Source: Chloroflexota bacterium (GTDB lineage Bacteria; Chloroflexota; Anaerolineae; Anaerolineales; Anaerolineaceae). Taken from it: a DNA stretch of 5,529 nt. Location of the stretch: positions 1 through 5,529 of the forward strand of contig JAJYJF010000183.1 of NCBI GenBank assembly GCA_021796375.1, given 5' to 3'. The translations under genes were made by a program, and so were the position numbers. The notes below the pieces were generated by a model. That model was given only the letters and a program-made list of their open reading frames with translations, made no database searches and was not told the DNA's origin. Of this stretch, positions 1 to 5,529 are shown piece after piece. How positions within the stretch are numbered: position 1 is the first letter of the stretch; every line of letters begins with the position of its first letter.

Positions 1-1040
1 CTGACCACGTGCTGCGGGACGCCTTTTTTAACCAGGTACGCGCGCCCGGCCGGTTCGTTGAACAGGCGGGCAATATCGACCACGGCCTCGTCGTCGATCG
101 CGACCACCATGTCGGTGTTCTTGGCATTGTGGATCCAGGGAACGTGCTTGTCGCCGATGCCCTCGATGCGGTGAGCGCCAAAGCCGTTCTCGAGCAGCGT
201 CGGGCACTGCAGCGCTTCGCTCGCCACGATCTTGCTGTCGGGGAAGATCTGCTTCATGTAGTCGCCGCTGGCGATCGTGCCGGCGGAGCCGGTCGCCGAG
301 GCCATCCCGCGGTAGCGATCTTTGGGGCCCATCACGTGCTTGAGCACCTCTTCCATCGCATGCCCGGTGACCTCGTAGTGCCACAGGTAGTTGCCGAATT
401 CCTCGAACTGGTTGAAGATCATCAGGTCTTCGCCCGATTTGCGCAGCTCCCAGCACTTGTCGAAGATCTCTTTGACGTTGGATTCGGTGCCCGGGGTGGC
501 GATGACCTCGCCGGCGATCTTAGCCAGCCAGTCGAAGCGCTCGCGGCTCATCCCCTCGGGGAGGATGGCGATCGAGGTCGTAGCCAGCAAAGCCGAGTCG
601 TACGCGCCGCCGCGGCAGAAGTTGCCGGTGGAAGGCCAGACGGCTTTCTGACTGGTTGGGTCAAACTGGCCGGTGACCAGGCGGGGAACCAGGCAGCCAA
701 AGGCCGCGCCAACTTTGTGCGCGCCGGTCGGGAACCATTTGCCGACCATGACGATGATGCGCGCGGGGACGCCCGTCAGGCTGGGGGGCAGCTCGAGGAA
801 GTTGACACCGTTGAATCCGCCGCCGGAGGCAACCGGCTGGTTGTGCCAGGTAATGCGGAACAGGTTGCGCGGCGCGACATCCCAGAGGCCAACCTTGCCC
901 AGCTCGGCCTGGATTTTCGCGGGAATGCGCGTCGGATCTTTCATCTGCGCGAAGGTCGGGATGATGATGTTGCGCTCGCGGACCTTCTTAACTACCCGCT
1001 CGAGGCGGTCAGGCTGTACGGTTAGATCGATTTTAGCCAT
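1..1040 (-). CDS. PLP-dependent enzyme, fold type II, cysteine synthase/CBS-like (3' end missing)
   Basis: The reading frame starts at the ATG at 1040-1038 and stays open for 346 codons to the left edge, so the C-terminus is missing. The product looks like a cytoplasmic PLP enzyme of the tryptophan synthase beta superfamily (PF00291). Lys109 in [12 protein letters not shown] is the likely Schiff-base lysine. STGNF at 137-141 matches the substrate-binding loop after the lysine. The glycine-rich [11 protein letters not shown] at 249-259 matches the phosphate-binding loop (GTGGT in cysteine synthase). [10 protein letters not shown] at 293-302 resembles the QGIGAGFVP segment of CysK. About 100 residues precede the lysine, against roughly 40 in bacterial CysK. 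The loop reads [11 protein letters not shown] rather than the usual SGNTG or TGNHG types. It overlaps the upstream glycosyltransferase gene by 8 nt. Family membership is secure from the motifs. The reaction (beta-replacement, beta-elimination or other) is not, so I give no symbol. Confidence 0.85.
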   Translation of the reverse strand, partial: MAKIDLTVQPDRLERVVKKVRERNIIIPTFAQMKDPTRIPAKIQAELGKVGLWDVAPRNLFRITWHNQPVASGGGFNGVNFLELPPSLTGVPARIIVMVGKWFPTGAHKVGAAFGCLVPRLVTGQFDPTSQKAVWPSTGNFCRGGAYDSALLATTSIAILPEGMSRERFDWLAKIAGEVIATPGTESNVKEIFDKCWELRKSGEDLMIFNQFEEFGNYLWHYEVTGHAMEEVLKHVMGPKDRYRGMASATGSAGTIASGDYMKQIFPDSKIVASEALQCPTLLENGFGAHRIEGIGDKHVPWIHNAKNTDMVVAIDDEAVVDIARLFNEPAGRAYLVKKGVPQHVV

Positions 1041-2016
1041 GTTGCGGTAACTCCTCTTCCTTTTCTGAAATAGATTGTTCGGGGGTAAGGCTGGTAATGT
1101 AAAGGGGTCGGCCTTTTACTTCATCGTAGATCCGGCCGATATATTCACCCAGAATACCCAGAGAAATGAGCTGGACGCCTCCCAGGAACAGGACGGCGAT
1201 CAGTGTGGTCGCCTGCCCCGCGAACTGGTGGACGCCCGATTCGGCGCTGGTGGCCAGGCGCAGAATGATGACAACCGGGATCGCCAGAATGCTCAGCCCG
1301 GCCGAGATAAACCCGACATAGGTGGCCATCTGCAGCGGAAAATAGGAAAAACTGGTGATGGCGTTCAGCGCCAGGCGAAGCATCTTCTTAAACGGGTACT
1401 TCGTCTCGCCCGAAAACCGGGCGGCGCGCCTGTAGGGGACGCCGATCTGCTGGAAGCCCACCCAGGCCGCCATCCCGCGCAGGAAGCGGTGCCGCTCGCG
1501 CATCGAGTTCATCACGTTGACGACCGCGCGGTCCAGCAGGCGGAAATCGCCTGTATCGAGCGGGATCTTCACGTCGGTGATCCGGTAGATCAGCCGGTAG
1601 AAAACCGACGCGGTGAGCTTTTTGAAAAACGTTTCACCTTCTCGTTCGGTCCGGACGGCGTAGACAACCTGGTTGCCCTCTCGCCACCTGGCGATCATGT
1701 CGAGAATGACCTCCGGTGGGTCCTGCAGATCGGCGTCGATAATCACCACCGCGTCGCCGCGGCTGAAATCCAGCCCGGCGGTAACCGCGATCTGGTGGCC
1801 GAAGTTGCGCGCGAAGATCACCGGCCGGACGGTGGGGTCCTCAGCCGCGAGCCGGCGGATCGCCTGCGTGGAGCCATCCTGCGAGCCATCGTCCACCAGG
1901 AGCAGCTCCCAGGGCTCTCCGGTCTGATCCATCACCTCTTTCACCCGCCGGTAGAGCTCGGGCAGGTTGTCTACCTCGTTATAAACGGGAGCAATGATCG
2001 AAATAACCGGTTTCAT
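1033..2016 (-). CDS. Family 2 glycosyltransferase, polyprenyl-phosphate sugar transferase (DPM1/GtrB-like)
   Basis: This 327-aa protein probably moves a sugar from a nucleotide sugar to a polyprenyl phosphate at the inner face of the cytoplasmic membrane. The N-terminal GT-A domain (about 1-225) opens with [10 protein letters not shown] at 5-14 and has VDDGSQDGS at 41-49. [21 protein letters not shown] follows at 68-88, and DADLQDPPE at 94-102 carries the metal/nucleotide-binding aspartates. [10 protein letters not shown] at 154-163, RHRFLRGM at 175-182 and [13 protein letters not shown] at 200-212 are conserved in this group. Two hydrophobic segments at about 228-252 and 268-293 form the C-terminal membrane anchor, as in GtrB/ArnC-like enzymes. 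[16 protein letters not shown] at 291-306 is the usual juxtamembrane end. Length is normal for the family. The start is fixed by the [10 protein letters not shown] opening and a GGAG just upstream. It begins 10 nt after the threonine-synthase-like gene. Sugar donor and pathway cannot be read from sequence. No other cell-envelope gene is visible nearby. Confidence 0.93.
   Translation of the reverse strand: MKPVISIIAPVYNEVDNLPELYRRVKEVMDQTGEPWELLLVDDGSQDGSTQAIRRLAAEDPTVRPVIFARNFGHQIAVTAGLDFSRGDAVVIIDADLQDPPEVILDMIARWREGNQVVYAVRTEREGETFFKKLTASVFYRLIYRITDVKIPLDTGDFRLLDRAVVNVMNSMRERHRFLRGMAAWVGFQQIGVPYRRAARFSGETKYPFKKMLRLALNAITSFSYFPLQMATYVGFISAGLSILAIPVVIILRLATSAESGVHQFAGQATTLIAVLFLGGVQLISLGILGEYIGRIYDEVKGRPLYITSLTPEQSISEKEEELPQHG
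1051..1056 (-). promoter_or_regulatory. Shine-Dalgarno site of the CysK-like gene, inside the glycosyltransferase gene
   Basis: GAGGAG lies within the glycosyltransferase codons for its Glu-rich tail, 10 nt before the ATG at 1040. Together with the 8-nt gene overlap it indicates that the PLP enzyme is made from the same transcript, with reinitiation after the glycosyltransferase stop. Confidence 0.6.
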
Positions 2017-2019
2017 AGG

Positions 2020-2023
2020 CTCC
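2020..2023 (-). promoter_or_regulatory. Closely spaced Shine-Dalgarno site of the glycosyltransferase
   Basis: GGAG stands only 3 nt before the ATG at 2016, shorter than the usual 5-9 nt. No better upstream start codon exists in frame, and the protein opens with the expected [14 protein letters not shown]. The start is therefore kept, but initiation may be weak or depend on coupling to the ThrC-like gene ending 10 nt earlier. Confidence 0.5.
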
Positions 2024-2026
2024 AGA

Positions 2027-3274
2027 TCAGGCTGAGAGCAGCTGCCTGACCGCTGCTAAAGTCGGTTTGATGACCGGGGCGTCTTTGACGGCGCTCATGG
2101 CCGCTTTGATGTCTTTCAAGCCGCTGCCAGTATTCAGCACCAGGATGGGATCATCGGGCGTTACCAGCCCTTCCCGCAGTCCTTTGAGCAGCCCGGCGTA
2201 CGCGGTAGCCCCCGCGGGCTCCGCAAAAATTCCTACCCGGCCGAGAGCCGCGATCCCCGCGATGATCTCCTCGTCCGGGACGGTCAGGTAGGCGCCGCCG
2301 GTCTGGGTTGCCGCCCGGACCGCCCGGATTCCATCCCGCGGCAGGTCTACGGAGATGCTGTCGGCGACGGTATCCGCTTCTACTGGCTGGATTTCTTCGG
2401 TATGCGCGAAGTAAGCATTGGCGATCGCCGCCGACCCCTCCGACTGCACCCCGATCAGGCGCGGCATCTGGCCCAACCAGCCGAGCGCCTGCAGGTCTTT
2501 AAAGCCCTTGTGGATGCCGGAGATAATATTGCCGTCCCCAACCGGGATGAAAACGGTGAGCGGGCGGTGGAGCTGATCCTGCCCGAGCAGGACCGTTTCC
2601 CAAATTTCAAAAGCAGCCGTCTTTTTTCCCTCCGCGGTAAAGGCGTTGTAGCCCGTATTGCGGCAGTACCAGCCGAACTCCTGGGCGGCTTCGATCGCGA
2701 GGTCGAAAGCCGCGTCGTAGTTATCGTCTACCAGGATCACCTGAGCCCCATAGATGAGCAGCTGGGCGATTTTTGCCGGCGGCGCGGTCCGCGGGGCGAA
2801 GATCACCGCTTTCTGGCCGACTGCCGCCGCCATCCCTGCCAGCGCAGCTCCCGCATTGCCGGTCGAAGCCGTGACCACAACCTCGGCTTTGATCTGGCGA
2901 GCCCGCGCCACGACAACCGAGCTGGCTCGATCCTTGAAAGACGCGGACGGATTCCGGCCTTCGTCCTTCACCCACAGCTGGCGCAGCCCCAGCGGCTCAG
3001 CCAACCCGGCGGGCCGGTAGGTGGGCGTCCAGCCGGCCTGGCGCAAAGGGGTGTTCTGGCCTCCCGGATCCGCGACAGGAAGCAGCGGCAGGTAGCGCCA
3101 CAGCGAGAAATCCGTGCGGGAGGTGATATCCTCGATCGTAAAATTCTTGCGGATGGCTTCGTAATCCAGGATGACGTTCAGGTTCCCGCCGTCTTTTGGA
3201 CAGACGTACTGCACCTCACCGGGAGCATAATCGCTCCCGCAAATGGAGCACTGGTAGCCGCGGAATTGGTCCAT
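2027..3274 (-). CDS. thrC: Threonine synthase family PLP enzyme with N-terminal zinc-ribbon-like segment
   Basis: At 415 aa this matches the usual length of threonine synthase, which converts O-phosphohomoserine to threonine and phosphate in the cytoplasm. The N-terminus [10 protein letters not shown] (Cys9, Cys12) followed by CPKDGG (Cys25) is a zinc-ribbon-like element, with one of the usual four Cys missing or replaced. GWTPTYRP at 81-88 is the family's substrate-entry segment. [11 protein letters not shown] at 108-118 places the PLP lysine at Lys114. ASTGNAG at 136-142 and [10 protein letters not shown] at 244-253 are the substrate and phosphate-binding loops. [13 protein letters not shown] at 350-362 and NTGSGLKD at 381-388 complete the signature. 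Thermus-type ThrC has NPTGSFKDRG and VGNAGN at two of these places, so this protein may be a divergent paralog with another substrate. The symbol is therefore provisional. The start has a good AGAGGA site 8 nt upstream. The gene sits between an importer permease and a glycosyltransferase, with gaps of 12 and 10 nt. No hom or thrB gene is in the window. Confidence 0.85.
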   Translation of the reverse strand: MDQFRGYQCSICGSDYAPGEVQYVCPKDGGNLNVILDYEAIRKNFTIEDITSRTDFSLWRYLPLLPVADPGGQNTPLRQAGWTPTYRPAGLAEPLGLRQLWVKDEGRNPSASFKDRASSVVVARARQIKAEVVVTASTGNAGAALAGMAAAVGQKAVIFAPRTAPPAKIAQLLIYGAQVILVDDNYDAAFDLAIEAAQEFGWYCRNTGYNAFTAEGKKTAAFEIWETVLLGQDQLHRPLTVFIPVGDGNIISGIHKGFKDLQALGWLGQMPRLIGVQSEGSAAIANAYFAHTEEIQPVEADTVADSISVDLPRDGIRAVRAATQTGGAYLTVPDEEIIAGIAALGRVGIFAEPAGATAYAGLLKGLREGLVTPDDPILVLNTGSGLKDIKAAMSAVKDAPVIKPTLAAVRQLLSA

Positions 3275-3282
3275 CGATACGG

Positions 3283-3288
3283 TCCTCT
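3283..3288 (-). promoter_or_regulatory. Shine-Dalgarno site of the ThrC-like gene, overlapping the permease stop codon
   Basis: AGAGGA lies 8 nt before the ATG at 3274 and begins inside the TAG stop (3289-3287) of the second permease. This ties translation of the PLP enzyme directly to that of the transporter and argues against a separate promoter here. Confidence 0.7.
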
Positions 3289-4285
3289 ATTCGTTGTCAA
3301 AGGGTACACCCAGCGAAGCTGGCGGCGAGGTGCGCATTGCGCGCAGCACGCGCGCCGCTGTCCGGCGTGTTTCTTCAGGAAGCCTGGCTAGCGTCTGTTC
3401 CACCCATTCAGCATTTCCGATGTTTACGAGCAGCAGGGTCAGGATCATCAGGGGGAAAGGCGCCACCTGAAGGACCTGCGACGGGACGTTCGGCAGGCTG
3501 GGTTGGATCACGAGCCCTAACCACTGCAGGAAAGCAAACAGATAGGCGCCTAATGCCGCGCGGAGCGGGTTCCAACCGCCAAAAATCGTGATCGCGAGCA
3601 CAATCCAGCCAATTCCATCCAGCCCTGAAATCGTCCCCTTCCAACCCGCCTTCACGTTCAGCGAGTAGATCGGGCCTGCCAGACCTACCAGCGCACCGCC
3701 GATCATGGTGTAGACGTAGCGCATCAGGTTGACATTCGCGCCGCGGACGAAGGCCGCCGCCGGGCGCTCGCCGATCCCCTGCAGGACCAGCCCGCTGCGG
3801 GTTTTGAAAATATAGACGTATGCGAGGATGATGGTCAAAAAGCTGAGATAAACCGTGATATCCTGGTTGAAGAAGAGCGTGCCGAGGATCGGGATCTTCT
3901 CCAGACCGGGGATCGGCAGGGCCGGGACGATTGGCCCGGAAACGCTCATGAATGGATCGCCCAAGAAATAGGCCATATCGCGGGTCATCAGAGTCAGGAC
4001 GAATCCGACCGCCACCTGGGAAACTTTGAGGGTGATGCTGGAGAAGGCAACGATCAGCGCCACCACCGCCCCGACCACCGCGCCGGCGAGAAAACCCAGC
4101 ACCAGGCTGTGGCTGCTGACCGCCACGACGAAACCAGCCATAGCCGAGAGAATAATCGACCCGTTGACGGACAGGTTCACGATCCCGGCGCGCTCGGTGA
4201 TCGTCTCCCCGATGGTGGCGATCACCACCGGAGCCGCCGCGGTGAGGATCCCCGCCAAACCAACCAGAAGGGTATCGAGGTTCAT
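3287..4285 (-). CDS. ABC importer permease, nucleoside/simple-sugar type (COG1079, YufQ/NupQ-like)
   Basis: This 332-aa integral membrane protein is the second permease of an ABC importer of the BPD_transp_2 family (PF02653). I see about eight or nine hydrophobic segments, near 5-27, 39-57, 60-81, 88-108, 143-161, 188-208, 225-262 (possibly two) and 272-290. The segment TERAGIVNLSVNG at 30-42 corresponds to the conserved ERSGVVNIGLEG motif of NupQ relatives. GERPAAAFVRGANV at 172-185 is the cytoplasmic loop expected to contact the ATPase. It leads into the GGALVGLAG segment at 196-204. A polar tail of about 40 residues (293-332) follows the last membrane segment. The ATG overlaps the stop of the upstream permease gene as ATGA, with a GGAGG site 6 nt before it, so start and coupling are clear. 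Relatives import purine nucleosides, and related systems carry riboflavin or sugars. The glutamate of the NIGLEG motif is Asn here, so the substrate is left open. Confidence 0.93.
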   Translation of the reverse strand: MNLDTLLVGLAGILTAAAPVVIATIGETITERAGIVNLSVNGSIILSAMAGFVVAVSSHSLVLGFLAGAVVGAVVALIVAFSSITLKVSQVAVGFVLTLMTRDMAYFLGDPFMSVSGPIVPALPIPGLEKIPILGTLFFNQDITVYLSFLTIILAYVYIFKTRSGLVLQGIGERPAAAFVRGANVNLMRYVYTMIGGALVGLAGPIYSLNVKAGWKGTISGLDGIGWIVLAITIFGGWNPLRAALGAYLFAFLQWLGLVIQPSLPNVPSQVLQVAPFPLMILTLLLVNIGNAEWVEQTLARLPEETRRTAARVLRAMRTSPPASLGVPFDNE

Positions 4286-5358
4286 TGGCCGCCTCCGGCA
4301 AACCTGCCTACCAGCCGCTTGCGCAGCCCATCAACCATCAGGACGGAGAGCACCAGCGCGCCCTGGATGACCCCCGAAAGGGAGGAATCCACCTTGAGAA
4401 CGATGGGCAGCTGGATGCTCCCGATGTTCAGCGCGGCGAAGAAGAGGGCTACCAGCGGTACCCAGGTTGGAGAGTAGTTGACCAGCATCGAGACCAGCAG
4501 TCCCAGGAAGCCGTACCCCGAAGAGATCGACGGGATCAGGCGGTGATACACGGCGATGACCTGGACGGCTCCCGCCAATCCGGCGAAGCTGCCGCAGATG
4601 AGGAAAGCCGTCATCCTGTAGCGCGAGGTAGGGATGCCCATCAGGAATGCGGCCTTGTTATTCTTCCCCACCGCCTTGATCTGCAGGCCAAAATAGGTGC
4701 CGTTGAGGAGGATATAGACGACCGCGAACGCGACGGCAGCGATGACCAGCGACCAGGGGCTCAGCCGGAGCCCTGGGAGAGTTGGCAGCCAGAGCCGGTC
4801 TGGGAACGGTGAGGTCCCGCTCATGGACGCGATCCCCGGGCGTTTCCACGGGCCAAAGATCAGCCAGATATTGAGCGCGGTGGCTACAAAATTGAGGCCC
4901 AGGCCGCCGAAAATCTCGTTGACGCCGCCGTAAGTTTTCAGCGCGCCGGCCAGCGCGGCCCACAGCGCCCCACCGATCACCCCGACCGCGAAGCCTACCA
5001 GGATGATGAACCAGGCCGGCATCGGGCTGTCTTGGAGGAGCCGCAGAACCCAGGTGGTGAAGATCCCTCCCAGGATCACCTGGCCTTCGATCCCAATGTT
5101 CCACAGGCCGGCCGCGAACGTGACCAGCGCTCCCGAAGAAGCCAGTAGCAGCGGGATCCAGGCTACCAGGGTATTCGCGATCCCCTCCTGGTAGATATGC
5201 CCGCTGTTGTCGATCAGGACCCCTCTCAGGATCGTGATGTAGGCTTGAATCGGGGGGGTGTTGACGATCAAAAGAATGATCGATGTGAAGACCAGCGCGA
5301 GGAGGACGGCGCCAACCTGCAGTCCAATCCCCAGCCAGCGGGATTTCGAGTTTTCCAT
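4282..5358 (-). CDS. ABC importer permease, nucleoside/simple-sugar type (COG4603, YufP/NupP-like)
   Basis: At 358 aa this is the first permease of the importer, partner of the downstream permease, with which it should form the heterodimeric channel. Hydrophobic segments are visible near 12-33, 64-86, 92-107, 113-138, 152-170, 202-219, 247-270, 282-314 and 329-345. Diagnostic stretches are FAAGLWNIGIEGQVILGG at 81-98, the family's NIGxEGQ motif, and GKNNKAAFLMGIPTSRYRM at 231-249, the cytoplasmic coupling loop. GYGFLGLLVSMLVNYSP at 281-297 is a conserved late segment. The short charged N-terminus before the first membrane segment and an AGGA site 7 nt upstream support the ATG at 5358-5356. 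The gene follows the ATPase gene after 9 nt and overlaps the next permease by 4 nt, the classical ATPase-permease-permease order of this class. Substrate cannot be read from the sequence. Nucleosides are the commonest known cargo of close relatives. Confidence 0.94.
   Translation of the reverse strand: MENSKSRWLGIGLQVGAVLLALVFTSIILLIVNTPPIQAYITILRGVLIDNSGHIYQEGIANTLVAWIPLLLASSGALVTFAAGLWNIGIEGQVILGGIFTTWVLRLLQDSPMPAWFIILVGFAVGVIGGALWAALAGALKTYGGVNEIFGGLGLNFVATALNIWLIFGPWKRPGIASMSGTSPFPDRLWLPTLPGLRLSPWSLVIAAVAFAVVYILLNGTYFGLQIKAVGKNNKAAFLMGIPTSRYRMTAFLICGSFAGLAGAVQVIAVYHRLIPSISSGYGFLGLLVSMLVNYSPTWVPLVALFFAALNIGSIQLPIVLKVDSSLSGVIQGALVLSVLMVDGLRKRLVGRFAGGGQ
4292..4296 (-). promoter_or_regulatory. 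Shine-Dalgarno site of second permease, inside the first permease gene
   Basis: A full GGAGG stands 6 nt before the ATG at 4285, within the last codons of the upstream permease. The start and the previous stop overlap as ATGA. It is the strongest ribosome site in the window and decides the start. Confidence 0.75.
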
Positions 5359-5365
5359 AGATTTT

Positions 5366-5369
5366 TCCT
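5366..5369 (-). promoter_or_regulatory. Shine-Dalgarno site of first permease, overlapping the ATPase stop codon
   Basis: AGGA lies 7 nt before the ATG at 5358 and shares two bases with the TAG stop codon of the ATPase gene. A ribosome finishing the ATPase is therefore placed on the next start, which fits translational coupling of complex subunits. Confidence 0.7.
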
Positions 5370-5529
5370 AAAACCCTTTCCCACCGATCAGCTGGCCCAG
5401 CTGTTCTACCGTGGTGGAGCTGGCATCCAGAGGCTGAGAAACCCTGCCCCCGAAAAACACCAGGATCCGGTTGCTGTAATTCAAGATCTCCTCCAGGTCT
5501 GAGGAGATAAAAATGATGCTGCTGCCCTG
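5368..5529 (-). CDS. ABC importer ATP-binding protein, C-terminal fragment (5' end missing)
   Basis: The last 53 codons of a gene enter from the right edge and end at the TAG at 5370-5368. The visible residues include IIFISSDLEEILNYSNRILVF, followed by FGGRVSQPLDASSTTVEQLGQLIGG. This matches the end of the second nucleotide-binding domain in the duplicated ATPases of sugar/nucleoside importers (RbsA, MglA, NupO), where ISSELxExxxxSDRIxVxxxGR is usual. The H-loop histidine of ordinary ABC ATPases is absent from the visible segment, as is normal for the second half of these tandem proteins. The protein should sit on the cytoplasmic face and drive the two permeases encoded next. Walker A, Walker B and the signature motif lie outside the window, so the tandem architecture is inferred from this tail and from gene order. 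Confidence 0.88.
   Translation of the reverse strand, partial: QGSSIIFISSDLEEILNYSNRILVFFGGRVSQPLDASSTTVEQLGQLIGGKGF

Noticed and set aside
28..456. Minus-strand open frame of 142 codons at the left edge
   Set aside because: It is a frame-shifted reading of the CysK-like gene. The true frame is continuous through the region to the window edge, so no frameshift or second gene is needed.
9..1025. Long plus-strand open frame of 338 codons
   Set aside because: It lies exactly opposite the CysK-like gene, whose motifs are clear. Its own translation has no recognisable domain and an Asp/Arg/Gly/Ala-rich make-up typical of antisense frames in GC-rich DNA.
1075..2049. Plus-strand open frame of 324 codons
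   Set aside because: It is antisense to the well-supported glycosyltransferase, with shadow-type composition rich in His, Asp, Arg and Gln and no motif.
2017..3286. Possible internal promoter or terminator in the short gaps around the ThrC-like gene
   Set aside because: The gaps are 10 and 12 nt. I saw no convincing -10/-35 pair or hairpin followed by a T-run, and a Shine-Dalgarno site takes up part of the available space.
2402..3391. Plus-strand open frame of 329 codons
   Set aside because: It runs opposite the ThrC-like gene and the end of the permease, crosses a real gene junction and shows no family signature.
3408..4301. Minus-strand open frame of 297 codons in another frame over the second permease
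   Set aside because: It is a Pro/Arg/Gly/Asp-rich out-of-frame translation. The permease frame has the membrane segments and motifs and the proper ribosome site.
5368..5529. Lack of an H-loop histidine in the ATPase fragment as a possible defect
   Set aside because: The ISSEL/ISSDL form without His is normal for the second nucleotide-binding domain of tandem sugar/nucleoside ABC ATPases.

Overview
The window is a tightly packed stretch of a single operon-like gene cluster, all on the minus strand, so transcription runs from high to low coordinates. Six protein genes fill essentially the whole window. The two outer genes run off its ends, and gaps between genes are at most 12 nt. I see no RNA gene, mobile element, CRISPR array, terminator or intergenic promoter. 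The DNA is moderately GC-rich, with GC-rich third positions that create long spurious antisense reading frames. Gene content and style suggest an environmental, possibly anaerobic bacterium such as Chloroflexota (Anaerolineae-like). That placement is a guess from general impression; no marker gene settles it.

In order of transcription, the right end (5529 to 3287) is an ABC importer of the nucleoside/simple-sugar (BmpA-NupOPQ / RbsAC-like) class. It comprises the last 53 residues of the ATPase, a COG4603-type permease of 358 aa and a COG1079-type permease of 332 aa. The substrate-binding lipoprotein and most of the ATPase would lie beyond 5529. The middle (3274 to 2027) is a fold-type II PLP enzyme of the threonine synthase family with an N-terminal zinc-ribbon-like segment. 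Next (2016 to 1033) is a membrane-anchored family 2 glycosyltransferase of the polyprenyl-phosphate sugar transferase (DPM1/GtrB) type. The left end (1040 to 1) is a second fold-type II PLP enzyme related to cysteine synthase/cystathionine beta-synthase, with an unusually long N-terminal part and an unusual substrate loop. It is cut off by the window edge.

Junctions are typical of translational coupling: an ATGA overlap, an 8-nt overlap, and two Shine-Dalgarno sequences that overlap the previous stop codon. The simplest reading is that the importer brings in a small molecule used by, or regulated together with, two PLP enzymes of amino-acid metabolism. The true importer substrate, the reactions of both PLP enzymes and the reason for the embedded glycosyltransferase are not fixed by the sequence. 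The combination of a nucleoside-type importer, a ThrC-like enzyme, a lipid-sugar transferase and a CysK-like enzyme is the most unusual thing here.
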